Assembly (NCBI RefSeq): GCF_000769405.2
Contig: NZ_CP053439.1
Span: forward strand, 3,654,001-3,718,000
Reading direction: 5' to 3'
Origin: Rhizobium brockwellii
GTDB lineage: Bacteria; Pseudomonadota; Alphaproteobacteria; Rhizobiales; Rhizobiaceae
DNA: 64,000 nucleotides
This document shows, piece after piece, positions 45,877 to 55,087 of this stretch. The position numbers and the translations under genes were made by a program. Each line of letters begins with the position of its first letter. The stretch's first letter is position 1. The notes beneath the pieces are model-generated. The model was not told the origin of the DNA. It did no database searches and saw nothing but the letters and a program-made list of their open reading frames with translations.

Positions 45877-46197
45877 ATGCGGGCCCTCGCCTCTTATCTC
45901 GTCCTGCTGCTGGCTATGCCGCTTGCGGCACTTGCGGTCGTTTCGCCGGCCAATGTCTATCGTGCCCAGGGCGTCGCCGCTCCCGATTGCGACGGGCCGC
46001 TGCAGGTGCTGATCTTCGCAGTGCCTGCCATCCTCATCTATGACGCAGGCGCGCTCCTTGCCTATCGGGCCGGCCGGCGCTTTCATCGCCTCGTTTCCGT
46101 TCTCTGCTTGATCATCGCGCTCGCCACGGTTCCGAATATTGCCGAGGCCGTGCACGAACTCTATCGAAACGCCGCCGACGGCGAATGCCTGGGATAG
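45877..46197 (+). CDS. Small membrane protein of unknown function
   Basis: A 106-residue protein with three hydrophobic segments (about residues 5-22, 43-60 and 70-88). Two cysteines, at the C-D-G after the first segment and at E-C-L near the end, could lie on the same side of the membrane. I recognise no family. It follows the lipoprotein by 32 nt on the same strand. Confidence 0.6.
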   Translation: MRALASYLVLLLAMPLAALAVVSPANVYRAQGVAAPDCDGPLQVLIFAVPAILIYDAGALLAYRAGRRFHRLVSVLCLIIALATVPNIAEAVHELYRNAADGECLG

Positions 46198-46371
46198 GAA
46201 CTCGGCTTTTTTCCCCTGCCCCCTTGGAAAGCGCCTCGCCTGGCCCAGCTTTCTCTTGCGGTCGTGCATCGTCTGATGGAACATCCGCAGGCCGGGAAAC
46301 CGCCCCGGCGCATAATGAAAGGGATCGGCGAGGGATCAGGGGGATCTTTCGCCTCAATCAGGAGAACAGGG

Positions 46372-48327
46372 ATGACGAAGTCTTTCAGCTTCGGTCTTTT
46401 GACCGCGTCCATGCTGGCGCTGAGCGCGGGCGCCGCCTTTGCGGATTACGAACTCAATATTCTTCATATCAACGATTTTCATTCGCGCATCGAATCGATC
46501 AACAAATTCGACTCCACCTGCTCGGCCGAGGAGGAAGGCAAGAAGGAATGCTTCGGTGGCGCCGCCCGCCTGAAGACCGCGATCGACCAGCGCCGTCAGG
46601 CGCTATCCGGCAAGAACGTCCTCCTCCTCAATGCCGGCGACAATTTCCAGGGCTCGCTCTTCTATACGACCTACAAGGGAGCAGCCGAAGCCGAATTCCT
46701 GAACCTGATGAAGTTCGACGCCATGACCGTCGGCAACCATGAATTCGACGACAGCGAAGACGGGCTTGCGACCTTCCTCGACAAGGTGCAGTTCCCTGTC
46801 GTGACGGCGAACGTCAAGGCGACCGCTGCCTCCAAGCTCGGCGACCGCATCAAGCCCTCACTGGTGCTCGATGTCGGCGGCCAGAAGATCGGCATCGTCG
46901 GCGCCGTCACCAATGACACGGCAGAGCTTTCCTCCCCCGGCCCGAACGTCACGATCGCCGATGACGTCCAGAGCATTACGTCAGCCGTTCAGGATCTGAA
47001 GGGTCAGGGCGTCAACAAGATCATCGCGCTGACCCATGTCGGTTATCCCCGCGATCTCGCCCTGATCGCCAAGATTCCCGATGTCGATGTCGTCGTCGGC
47101 GGCCATTCCCACAGCCTGCTCTCCAACACCGACCCCAAGGCTGAAGGCCCCTACCCGACGATGGTCGACAATCCCGGCGGCTACAAGGTGCCGGTCGTCC
47201 AGGCTGCATCCTACAGCAAGTATCTCGGCGACCTCGTCGTCAATTTCGACGATAGCGGCGTGGTCAAGGATGCCAAGGGCGATCCGATCTTGATCGATTC
47301 CACCTTCACGCCCGATCCGGCCGTCATCGCCCGTATCGCCGAACTGGCAAAACCGATCGAGGAACTGCGCAAAAAGGTGATCGGCTCTTCCGAAAGCCCG
47401 ATCGAAGGCGACCGCAAGGTCTGCCGCGTCAAGGAGTGCTCGATGGGCAATCTGGTGGCCGACGCCATGCTTGATCGCACCAAGAACCAGGGCGTCACTA
47501 TCGCCGTTCAGAACGGCGGCGGCCTGCGTGCGTCGATCGACGGCGGCGAGATCACCCAGGGCGAGGTCATCACCGTCCTGCCTTTCCAGAACACGCTCGC
47601 TACGTTTGAGCTGACCGGCGCAAACGTCGTCAAGGCGCTCGAAAACGGCGTCAGCCAGATCGACCAGGGCGCCGGCCGCTTCCCGCAGGTCGCCGGCCTG
47701 AAATTCTCCTTCGACCAGTCGAAGCCCGTCGGCAGCCGTGTCAGCGACGTTCAGGTGAAGGACGGCGACAATTTCGCTCCGATCGACCCGGCCAAGACCT
47801 ACAAGGTCGCCACCAACAACTTCATGCGGGGCGGCGGCGACGGCTATACGATCTTCAAGGAAGGCCAGAACGCCTATGATTTCGGCCCGGATCTTGCCGA
47901 CGTGACCGCCGAATACGTCGCCGCGCATTCGCCTTACAAGCCCTACACAGATGGCCGCGTCACGGAACTGGCGCAGGCAGCGCCCGCTCCCTCCGCTTCC
48001 GAGCCGGCGCCTGCCGCACCGGCTGCTCCGGCCCCCTCTACCGAACCCACCCCCGCACCCGCTGCACCCACACCTGCTGCCCCGGCGCCAGCAGCACCGG
48101 CTCCAGCACCCGCGCCCACCACGGAACCGGCACCGGCACCGGCAGCCTCCACACCTGCCGCGACGACGCCTTCCACCCACGTCATCGCCGCGGGCGACAC
48201 CTTCTGGGATCTTGCCGTGACCTTCTATGGCGACGGCACGCTGTGGCGGAAGCTTTCGGATGCCAATGGAAAGCCGAACCCGCGTCACCTGACGGTCGGC
48301 AAGGAGATCGAAGTCCCCGCCAAGTAA
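46372..48327 (+). CDS. Periplasmic 5'-nucleotidase fused to a LysM domain
   Basis: A 651-residue protein. A signal peptide ends near A-A-F-A. Next is a calcineurin-like metallophosphatase domain (I-N-D-F-H-S-R, N-A-G-D-N-F-Q-G-S and G-N-H-E-F-D motifs) and a C-terminal 5'-nucleotidase domain (from about residue 345), as in UshA, which hydrolyses nucleotides and UDP-sugars. An Ala/Pro-rich linker (about 535-600) then leads to a LysM domain (about 602-651: H-V-I-A-A-G-D-T-F-W-D-L-A), which binds peptidoglycan. LysM would hold the enzyme at the cell wall. AGGAG precedes the ATG. Two family parts in one chain are plain in the sequence; anchoring is inference. Confidence 0.93.
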   Translation: MTKSFSFGLLTASMLALSAGAAFADYELNILHINDFHSRIESINKFDSTCSAEEEGKKECFGGAARLKTAIDQRRQALSGKNVLLLNAGDNFQGSLFYTTYKGAAEAEFLNLMKFDAMTVGNHEFDDSEDGLATFLDKVQFPVVTANVKATAASKLGDRIKPSLVLDVGGQKIGIVGAVTNDTAELSSPGPNVTIADDVQSITSAVQDLKGQGVNKIIALTHVGYPRDLALIAKIPDVDVVVGGHSHSLLSNTDPKAEGPYPTMVDNPGGYKVPVVQAASYSKYLGDLVVNFDDSGVVKDAKGDPILIDSTFTPDPAVIARIAELAKPIEELRKKVIGSSESPIEGDRKVCRVKECSMGNLVADAMLDRTKNQGVTIAVQNGGGLRASIDGGEITQGEVITVLPFQNTLATFELTGANVVKALENGVSQIDQGAGRFPQVAGLKFSFDQSKPVGSRVSDVQVKDGDNFAPIDPAKTYKVATNNFMRGGGDGYTIFKEGQNAYDFGPDLADVTAEYVAAHSPYKPYTDGRVTELAQAAPAPSASEPAPAAPAAPAPSTEPTPAPAAPTPAAPAPAAPAPAPAPTTEPAPAPAASTPAATTPSTHVIAAGDTFWDLAVTFYGDGTLWRKLSDANGKPNPRHLTVGKEIEVPAK

Positions 48328-48350
48328 GACGATTTGTCTCGATGCCACTG

Positions 48351-48385
48351 GCCGGTCCGGGGTTTTCCGGGCCGGCTTTTCTTTC
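48351..48385 (+). terminator. Rho-independent terminator of the 5'-nucleotidase gene
   Basis: GCCGGTCCGG (48351-48360), loop GGTTTT, CCGGGCCGGC (48367-48376), then TTTTCTTTC. One G-T pair in a 10-bp stem. Confidence 0.85.
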
Positions 48386-48451
48386 TATAGGGTGAACCAC
48401 GATCTCCAGGCTGCGTATGAGCCGACGGGACAAATGAACGTTGGGGCCAGA

Positions 48452-49486
48452 ATGACAACAGATATTTCACTCCGCCCGGCCGATCATCCGGCCGTCAAAT
48501 TTGGTAAGGTCGGTGTGCTGCTGGTCAATCTCGGCACGCCTGATGGCACTGATTATACCTCGATGCGCCGCTATCTCAGGGAATTCCTGACCGATCGCCG
48601 CGTCATCGAATGGTCGCCCTGGAGGTGGTATCCGATCCTGTTCGGCATCGTGCTCAACACCCGCCCGCAGAAGGTCGGTAAGGCCTATGAGCTGATCTGG
48701 AACAAGGAGAAGAACGAAAGTTATCTGCGCACCTACACCCGCAACCAGTCGGAGCTGATGGCCGAGCGCCTGAAGGATCTTGATAACGTCAAGGTCGACT
48801 GGGCGATGCGCTACGGCACGCCGTCGATCGCCTCGCGCATCGACGCGCTGAAAGAAGAAGGCTGCGACCGGATTGTGCTCTTCCCGCTCTATCCGCAATA
48901 TGCGGCGGCGACGACCGCCACCGTCAACGACAAGGCCTTCCAGAAGCTGCTCTCGATGCGCTGGCAGCCGGCGCTGCGCACCGTTCCCGCCTATCATGAC
49001 GACGAGACTTATATCGAAGCGCTCGCCGCGTCCGTCGAAAGGCATCTTTCGGCCCTCGACTGGAAGCCCGAGATGCTGCTCGCCTCCTTCCACGGCATAC
49101 CGATGTCCTATTTCAAGCAGGGCGACCCCTACCACTGTCAGTGCCAGAAGACCGGCCGGCTGCTGCGCGAACGGCTCGGGCTCACCAAAGAAAACTTCAT
49201 GGTCACCTTCCAGTCCCGCTTCGGGCCGGAGGAATGGCTGCAGCCCTATACCGACAAGACGGTGGAGAAACTCGGCAAGGACGGCGTCAAACGCATCGCC
49301 GTCATCAATCCCGGCTTCGTCTCCGACTGTCTGGAGACGCTGGAGGAGATCGCCGAACAGGCTGCCCATTCCTTCCACGAAAACGGCGGCGAGAAGTTCA
49401 CGCATATCCCCTGCCTCAACGATGGCGAAGACGGCATGAAGGTGCTGGAAAAGGTCGTCCGCCGCGAACTGCAGGGCTGGATCTAG
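48452..49486 (+). CDS. hemH: Ferrochelatase
   Basis: Ferrochelatase inserts iron into protoporphyrin IX in the last step of heme synthesis. The 344-residue protein has V-L-L-V-N-L-G-T-P-D-G at the start, L-F-P-L-Y-P-Q-Y in the middle, S-F-H-G-I-P with the conserved catalytic histidine, and Q-S-R-F-G-P-E-E-W. The C-terminal F-V-S-D-C-L-E-T-L-E-E-I is complete. Several in-frame ATGs precede; I take 48452 (M-T-T-D-I-S-L-R), but 48434 is also possible. Confidence 0.97.
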   Translation: MTTDISLRPADHPAVKFGKVGVLLVNLGTPDGTDYTSMRRYLREFLTDRRVIEWSPWRWYPILFGIVLNTRPQKVGKAYELIWNKEKNESYLRTYTRNQSELMAERLKDLDNVKVDWAMRYGTPSIASRIDALKEEGCDRIVLFPLYPQYAAATTATVNDKAFQKLLSMRWQPALRTVPAYHDDETYIEALAASVERHLSALDWKPEMLLASFHGIPMSYFKQGDPYHCQCQKTGRLLRERLGLTKENFMVTFQSRFGPEEWLQPYTDKTVEKLGKDGVKRIAVINPGFVSDCLETLEEIAEQAAHSFHENGGEKFTHIPCLNDGEDGMKVLEKVVRRELQGWI

Positions 49487-49611
49487 GAAACCATCTTCAG
49501 AAATTTACGCCGCACGGATAGTCGGCGACGACCCGACGGACCTTACCGTCCTTTCGCTTGGAAGGTGCGGCAGCCGTGCGTCATTTCCTCCTCGCAAAGA
49601 ACATGCTAACT

Positions 49612-49627
49612 CACCACATCAGTGGTG
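49612..49627. promoter_or_regulatory. Small dyad upstream of SPFH gene
   Basis: CACCAC-ATCA-GTGGTG, a 6-bp stem with 4-nt spacer about 38 nt before the SPFH start, within the 178-nt gap after hemH. It could be an operator or a leader hairpin. Confidence 0.35.
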
Positions 49628-49664
49628 TAGGTGGGCGCGAATGCGCCGATAGGAGGAATTTTTC

Positions 49665-50705
49665 ATGCTGTTCGGCGGCTTCGACATCGTCGTGATCGTA
49701 CTGGTCATCTTCGTCATCCTGGTACTCTTTGCCGGGATCAAGACCGTGCCGCAGGGCTACCGCTATACGATCGAGCGCTTCGGGCGTTATACCCGCACGC
49801 TGGAGCCGGGCCTCAACCTCATCACCCCCTTCATCGAGCGCGTCGGCGCCAAGTTGAACGTCATGGAGCAGGTGCTGAACGTGCCGACCCAGGAGGTGAT
49901 CACCAAGGATAATGCCTCGGTTTCTGCCGATGCCGTCTCCTTTTACCAGGTGCTGAACGCCGCCCAGGCTGCCTATCAGGTCTCCAACCTCGAAAACGCC
50001 ATCCTCAATCTGACGATGACCAACATCCGCTCGGTCATGGGTTCGATGGATCTCGACGAATTGCTCTCCAACCGCGATGCGATCAACGACCGGCTGTTGC
50101 GCGTCGTCGACGAAGCCGTGCATCCCTGGGGCATTAAGGTCACCCGCGTCGAGATCAAGGACATTCAGCCGCCGCGCGACCTCGTCGATGCGATGGCCCG
50201 CCAGATGAAGGCCGAGCGCGAGAAGCGCGCCCAGGTGCTGGAGGCCGAAGGCTCGCGCAATGCGCAGATTCTGAGGGCCGAAGGCGCCAAACAATCCGCC
50301 ATCCTGCAGGCCGAAGGCCAGCGGGAAGCCGCCTTCCGCAACGCCGAAGCCCGCGAACGCCTGGCCGAGGCCGAAGCCAAGGCGACGAAGATGGTCTCTG
50401 AAGCGATCGCCGCCGGTGACATCCAGGCGATCAACTATTTCGTCGCCCAGAAATATACCGAGGCGCTCACCTCGATCGGTTCGGCGCCCAATTCCAAGAT
50501 CGTGATGATGCCGATGGAAGCCTCTTCCATCCTGAGCTCGCTCGGTGGTATCGGCGCCATTGCCCGCGAAGTCTTCGGCGATGCCGGCAACAGCCCGTCA
50601 ACGCCGCTGCCGGTACCGCCGCGTCCGCGCCCCGCACCGGCGCGCTCGACGCCGCCGATCAATCCATCGACCCCCAATCCTTTCAATCCCGAGCAGGAGC
50701 GCTAA
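49665..50705 (+). CDS. SPFH/stomatin-like membrane protease regulator (QmcA type)
   Basis: A 346-residue protein with one N-terminal membrane helix ([15 protein letters not shown]) followed by a band-7/SPFH domain (about 25-190) and a long charged coiled coil ([16 protein letters not shown]). The C-terminal 30 residues are Pro-rich. SPFH proteins form membrane rafts or large rings and often act with an NfeD partner, whose gene follows after 3 nt. AGGAGG lies nine nt upstream of the ATG. Confidence 0.95.
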   Translation: MLFGGFDIVVIVLVIFVILVLFAGIKTVPQGYRYTIERFGRYTRTLEPGLNLITPFIERVGAKLNVMEQVLNVPTQEVITKDNASVSADAVSFYQVLNAAQAAYQVSNLENAILNLTMTNIRSVMGSMDLDELLSNRDAINDRLLRVVDEAVHPWGIKVTRVEIKDIQPPRDLVDAMARQMKAEREKRAQVLEAEGSRNAQILRAEGAKQSAILQAEGQREAAFRNAEARERLAEAEAKATKMVSEAIAAGDIQAINYFVAQKYTEALTSIGSAPNSKIVMMPMEASSILSSLGGIGAIAREVFGDAGNSPSTPLPVPPRPRPAPARSTPPINPSTPNPFNPEQER

Positions 50706-50708
50706 GCC

Positions 50709-51164
50709 ATGCTGGCGAAGATCGTCGCCGAACTCGGTCCGTGGAGTTGGTGGGTCGCGGGCCTCGTGCTGCTCGCCGCGGAAATGATCGTTCCCGGCTT
50801 CTTCCTGGTCTGGATTGGCCTTGCCGCCTTGATCGTCGGCGCGCTGTCGCTGCTTTTCTGGGACAGCGCCTTCTGGGTCTGGGAGTTGCAGGCAATCCTT
50901 TTTGCGCTTCTCGCCGTTGCCACGACCTTCGCCGGCCGCCGGCTGACGTTGCGCAATGCGACGACCGACGAGCCCTTTCTCAATCAGCGCGGCGCCAGCC
51001 TCGTCGGCCGCACGGCGACGCTGCACGAACCGATCCGCGAAGGTCGCGGCCGCATTCGCCTCGACGATACGCTATGGCAGGTGATGGGACCGGACCTGCC
51101 CGTCGGAACGCAGGTGAAGGTGGTGTCGAGCAACGGCCGCGACCTGACGGTCGAGCCGGTCTGA
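50709..51164 (+). CDS. NfeD-family membrane protein (partner of SPFH protein)
   Basis: A 151-residue protein with two or three membrane helices (about 10-30, 38-55, 62-80) and a C-terminal OB-fold-like domain (N-Q-R-G-A-S-L-V-G-R-T-A-T-L and W-Q-V-M-G-P-D-L-P-V-G-T). This is the short NfeD form without the ClpP-like protease part. Direct adjacency to the SPFH gene is the standard pairing and suggests the two work together in the inner membrane. Confidence 0.93.
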   Translation: MLAKIVAELGPWSWWVAGLVLLAAEMIVPGFFLVWIGLAALIVGALSLLFWDSAFWVWELQAILFALLAVATTFAGRRLTLRNATTDEPFLNQRGASLVGRTATLHEPIREGRGRIRLDDTLWQVMGPDLPVGTQVKVVSSNGRDLTVEPV

Positions 51165-51195
51165 TCAAATAACTCTGATCAAACGAACCTGATCA
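51162..51195. repeat. Three TGATCA units in 14-nt register between convergent genes
   Basis: TGATCA occurs at 51162-51167, 51176-51181 and 51190-51195, exactly 14 nt apart. The first holds the NfeD stop and the last the stop of the isomerase on the other strand. Confidence 0.6.
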
Positions 51196-52188
51196 GGCGA
51201 CGCCGATCCGCAGCAGGTCGTGGAAATGCACCAGCCCGACCGGCCGGCGGTCGTCGTCGATGACGATCAGCGCACCTATGTGATGCTGGTTGAGCAGCGC
51301 CAGGGCTGCGGTTGCCAGCACCGTCTGCTTCACCGTCTTCGGCGTCCGCGTCATGATGTCGTCGACGGCAAGCTCGGCAAGATTGCGCGTCAGGTTGCGT
51401 GCCATATCGCCTTCGGTGACGATGCCGCAGAGCCGCCCATCCTCATCAAGCACGCCGACGCAGCCGAAATGCTTGCGCGACAGCACCGTGATCGCCTCCG
51501 GCATCGGTGTACCCTTGGCAACGAGCGGCAGCCGCTCGCCGGTATGCATGACATCGCCGACATGCATCAGGCTCGCGCCCAGCTTGCCGCCCGGATGGAA
51601 GACGTGAAAATCCGTGGCGGTAAAGCCGCGCGCCTCCAAAAGCGCCACCGCCAACGCGTCGCCGATTGCAAGCTGCATCAGCGTCGAGGTCGTCGGCGCC
51701 AGCCCATTGGGGCAGGCCTCCTGTTCGTTCGGCATCAGGAGGACGATATCGGCGGCGGCCGCAAGCGAGGAACCTTCGCTGCAGGTGATCGCGATCAGCG
51801 GAATGGAGAAGCGTCGCGTGAAGGAAATGATACTTTTGAGCTCGGCGCTCTCGCCGCCTTTGGAAATTGCCAGCACGACGTCATCGCGCGCGATCATGCC
51901 GAGATCGCCGTGATTGGCCTCTGCCGCATGCACGAAAAAGGCGGGCGTTCCTGTTGAAGCGAATGTTGCCGCGAGCTTGGCACCGATATGCCCGCTCTTG
52001 CCGACGCCGGTGACGATCACGCGCCCGGAGATGTCGCCGATGACTTCGACGGCCCGCGTGAAAGGGCCGGCCAATCCATCGTCAAAAGCCCGTTCGAGCG
52101 CTTCAAGACCGCGTCTTTCGGTCTCTATCGTACGTTTTGCCGACTCGAGCACGCTGTTTTCAACGAGGTTGATCGCTCTTCTGTTCAT
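51193..52188 (-). CDS. kdsD: KpsF/GutQ-type arabinose 5-phosphate isomerase
   Basis: The enzyme interconverts ribulose 5-phosphate and arabinose 5-phosphate for Kdo in lipopolysaccharide. The 331-residue protein has an N-terminal SIS domain (V-T-G-V-G-K-S-G-H-I-G-A-K, F-V-H-A-A-E-A-N-H-G-D-L-G-M, and L-A-P-T-T-S-T-L-M-Q-L-A-I-G-D-A-L-A), and two C-terminal CBS domains (from about residue 210, M-H-T-G-E-R-L-P and later M-T-R-T-P-K-T-V). This is the usual full-length form. The symbol rests on the family; a GutQ-like role cannot be ruled out. Confidence 0.9.
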   Translation of the reverse strand: MNRRAINLVENSVLESAKRTIETERRGLEALERAFDDGLAGPFTRAVEVIGDISGRVIVTGVGKSGHIGAKLAATFASTGTPAFFVHAAEANHGDLGMIARDDVVLAISKGGESAELKSIISFTRRFSIPLIAITCSEGSSLAAAADIVLLMPNEQEACPNGLAPTTSTLMQLAIGDALAVALLEARGFTATDFHVFHPGGKLGASLMHVGDVMHTGERLPLVAKGTPMPEAITVLSRKHFGCVGVLDEDGRLCGIVTEGDMARNLTRNLAELAVDDIMTRTPKTVKQTVLATAALALLNQHHIGALIVIDDDRRPVGLVHFHDLLRIGVA

Positions 52189-52345
52189 GAAGTTGCGTTA
52201 GACCTTTTCACTTTCCAAGTCCACCCCGCACTCTTTCCGACCCGCAGTCTTTCCGAATTGTGAACAGCGCCCCCGACGGCAACGAATGGTTAACCACAAG
52301 GCTTTACCTTTGGGTAAGAACCGAAAGCATGTCAGGCGCGATTGC

Positions 52346-53884
52346 ATGGGCCAGCCAAAACAGACGAGCAGTGTGACGCCGCTCCGCGCCATGAGCCGTG
52401 CCGTCTATTTTGCCGTGCTGGGTACCCTGCTTCTCAGCCAGACGGCAGCCTTCGCGCAGTCCGCCTCGCAGCCGGCAAACAGCCGCTCCACCGCCTCTCA
52501 GGACAATCGCGCCACCAACAATGCCGCATCGGCCGCCGGTTTCGATGACGAGACCGGCGATACCACCACTCCTGCGGCAAACGGCGCGACTGTGAACGCG
52601 GACGATGCCCAGCAGCGGCCCGCCATACCGGATGCACAGGCCGGCGACGACATTACCGGCTCCATCCTCGACGAGGACATACGCCGGCTGAACACCCGCG
52701 AAGCGCCGATCGATGAGACGTTGCCGCGCCGCAGGGCTGCCGAGAGCGCCTCGACAGAGGAAACGCCAGGAATCCCGATCGGCACTTTCGTGCTCCGCCC
52801 GAGCGTCACCCAGAGCATCAACACCGAGACCACTAAGGACGGCAATACCAGGCAGCGGCGTGCTTTTCTGGAAACGGATGCGGCAGCGACACTGACTTCC
52901 GACTGGGGTCGGCACCAGCTGACCGTCACCTCGGAAGGCGCCTGGCAGCGGAATATCAGCGGCGAGGGCGAGGAGCAGCCTTCCTTTAAAGTCAACGGCG
53001 ATCTCAGGCTGGATCTTCCCGACGAGACGACCGCGCACCTTACCGCTGGCTATAATTTCTACCGCGAGGATACAGACGATCCCGACGCCATCGCCGATGC
53101 CGCACAGCAGTCGGACGTGCAGGAATTTTCGGCCGGCGCCTCCATCCAACGCGATTTCGGCATCCTGCGCGGCACGACGGCCCTGGCGCTGACCCGCTCG
53201 ATCTATTCGGATGCCAAGCTTGCGAACGGCACCACCATCGCCCTCAGCGACCGTAACCAGACGACGGGCACGCTGCGCGGCCGCGTCGGCTACGAACTGT
53301 CTCCCGCGCTCATCCCCTTCATCGAGGCAACGATCGGCCGTTCGGTCTATGACGAAACCCGCGACTCCGCCGGTTACGAGCGCTCCGGCCATAGCTATGG
53401 CGCCAAGGCAGGCGTCGAGGTCGATCTCGGTGAAAAGCTGAAGGGTGAAGTCGGCGTCGGCTATGAGATGGCGGATTTTGAAGACAGCCGGCTATCCTCG
53501 ATCGATACCGCCACGCTCGATGCGAGCCTGCTCTGGTCGCCGATCCGTGGCACCGATGTCAATCTCGACCTGCAGACGAGCATCCAGCCCTCGACCACGG
53601 CAGGCGAAAGCGGCTACGTCTCGCACGCGCTGACGACGACGGTCACCCACCAACTGCGCGACAATCTGGTCGGGACGATGATCGGCGGGGTCATATGGCG
53701 CGATTATCCCACGGACAGCACCATCAACGACGAGCTCGTCTATACCGCTGCGACCGGCCTGACCTGGAACATCAACCGCTATCTCGATCTGACCAGCACA
53801 CTCGGCTACGAGCTGACGACGCGCAAGGAAGGCAGCGATTCGCAGCAATGGCGAGCCGGCGTCGGTCTCAAGCTGAAACGCTAA
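52346..53884 (+). CDS. Outer-membrane beta-barrel protein
   Basis: About 512 residues. A signal peptide is clear (Y-F-A-V-L-G-T-L-L-L-S-Q-T-A-A-F-A-Q). Next comes a long polar, low-complexity region of roughly 130 residues (Ser, Thr, Asn, Ala, Asp), then alternating hydrophobic strands typical of a beta-barrel to the C-terminus (for example T-A-H-L-T-A-G-Y-N-F-Y and L-K-G-E-V-G-V-G-Y-E-M), probably of the BBP2_2 type found with capsule or exopolysaccharide loci. The start is unsure: ATGs at 52286, 52346 and 52391 are all in frame. Role unknown. Confidence 0.78.
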   Translation: MGQPKQTSSVTPLRAMSRAVYFAVLGTLLLSQTAAFAQSASQPANSRSTASQDNRATNNAASAAGFDDETGDTTTPAANGATVNADDAQQRPAIPDAQAGDDITGSILDEDIRRLNTREAPIDETLPRRRAAESASTEETPGIPIGTFVLRPSVTQSINTETTKDGNTRQRRAFLETDAAATLTSDWGRHQLTVTSEGAWQRNISGEGEEQPSFKVNGDLRLDLPDETTAHLTAGYNFYREDTDDPDAIADAAQQSDVQEFSAGASIQRDFGILRGTTALALTRSIYSDAKLANGTTIALSDRNQTTGTLRGRVGYELSPALIPFIEATIGRSVYDETRDSAGYERSGHSYGAKAGVEVDLGEKLKGEVGVGYEMADFEDSRLSSIDTATLDASLLWSPIRGTDVNLDLQTSIQPSTTAGESGYVSHALTTTVTHQLRDNLVGTMIGGVIWRDYPTDSTINDELVYTAATGLTWNINRYLDLTSTLGYELTTRKEGSDSQQWRAGVGLKLKR

Positions 53885-53931
53885 CGCAACTGCAGCAAAA
53901 GTGCGGGAGCGGTATGCATCGGGAAATTGGA

Positions 53932-53980
53932 AGCGCCGCGCGTCCGATAGGAAGCGCGGCGCTCTATCACTTTGAATCTG
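53932..53980. repeat. Palindromic repeat, family 2 (short variant)
   Basis: AGCGCCGCGC (53932-53941) and GCGCGGCGCT (53954-53963) arms are followed by CTATCACTTTGAATCTGCGC. It keeps the CACTTTGAAT tail of the family but has a changed loop. It lies between the convergent barrel and galU genes. Confidence 0.75.
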
Positions 53981-53995
53981 CGCTGAGCGGAAGCC

Positions 53996-54883
53996 TTACT
54001 TCAGGCCGGCAAGCAGTTCCCTGAAGCCGCCTTCGACGGAGGGGCGGATATCGGCACGTTCGAGGGCGAAGGCGACGTTTGCCAGGATGAAGCCGTCCTT
54101 CGCGCCGCAGTCGTAAGTCGCGCCGCGGAAGTGGTAACCGGCGAAATCCTGTTCCTTCAGCAGTTTCAGCATACCGTCAGTGAGCTGGATCTCGTTGCCG
54201 GCGCCGCGCTCTTGGGTTTCGAGGATCTTGAAGATCTCAGGTTGCAGGATATAGCGGCCGTTGATGAAGAAATTGGAAGGCGCCGTCCCCTTGGCAGGCT
54301 TTTCCACCATGCCGGTGATGCGGAAGCCGTCGCCGATCGCCTCGCCGACGCCGACGATGCCGTATTTATGCGCCTGATCCGGCGCGCATTCCTCGACGGC
54401 GATGATATTACCGCCGCTCTGGGCATAGAGATCGATCATGCCCTTCATGCAGCCCTTGTCACCCTTCATGATCATATCGGGCAGCAGCAGCGCGAAGGGC
54501 TCGTCGCCGACGATCTCACGGGCGCACCATACGGCGTGGCCGAGGCCGAGCGGCTCCTGCTGGCGGGTGAAGCTCACCGTGCCGGCCTTCGGCAATTGCT
54601 GGGCGAGAAGGGTAATTTCCGCCTTCTTGGCGCGCTCGCGCAGCGTCTGCTCCAGCTCGAAATGAATGTCGAAATAATCTTCGATGACGTGCTTGTTGCG
54701 TCCGGTGACGAAGACCAGATGTTCGATCCCGGCCTCGATCGCCTCATCGACGACATATTGAATGATTGGCTTGTCGACGACGGTCAACATTTCCTTCGGA
54801 ACAGCCTTTGTCGCCGGCAGGAATCGCGTTCCCAACCCGGCAACCGGAAATACTGCTTTACGAACTTTGTTGTGTTGAGCCAC
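53996..54883 (-). CDS. galU: UTP-glucose-1-phosphate uridylyltransferase
   Basis: The enzyme makes UDP-glucose for exopolysaccharide, lipopolysaccharide and cyclic glucan synthesis. The 295-residue protein is normal in length. It starts with the nucleotide-binding motif [18 protein letters not shown], has [11 protein letters not shown] and the acidic L-L-P-D-M-I metal site, and ends G-L-K. In Sinorhizobium the same enzyme is called ExoN. The gene has its own promoter region of about 200 nt. Confidence 0.97.
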   Translation of the reverse strand: MAQHNKVRKAVFPVAGLGTRFLPATKAVPKEMLTVVDKPIIQYVVDEAIEAGIEHLVFVTGRNKHVIEDYFDIHFELEQTLRERAKKAEITLLAQQLPKAGTVSFTRQQEPLGLGHAVWCAREIVGDEPFALLLPDMIMKGDKGCMKGMIDLYAQSGGNIIAVEECAPDQAHKYGIVGVGEAIGDGFRITGMVEKPAKGTAPSNFFINGRYILQPEIFKILETQERGAGNEIQLTDGMLKLLKEQDFAGYHFRGATYDCGAKDGFILANVAFALERADIRPSVEGGFRELLAGLK

Positions 54884-54937
54884 ACCCGGCCTCCTGCTTC
54901 GATCACATCGCTTTGGAAATAGAGCTTTTTAGCTTTA

Positions 54938-54990
54938 ACTAGTATAGAATTGCTACTGTTTTGCAAATGGTGACCGCGGCGGATCGCCAT
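54938..54990 (-). promoter_or_regulatory. Possible galU promoter
   Basis: On the minus strand TATACT (54941-54946) is a good -10 box in an AT-rich pocket, but I see no clear -35 at 16-18 nt. The gap also serves the divergent transglycosylase gene. Confidence 0.3.
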
Positions 54991-55087
54991 GGTAAAGAAT
55001 TTGTTGACTCCGTTCCTGTAGTCTCGGGTCTGGGCGGAAATGATGCCCCGCTGCACCAGAAACTGAAGATGACGGATACGACTGTCG

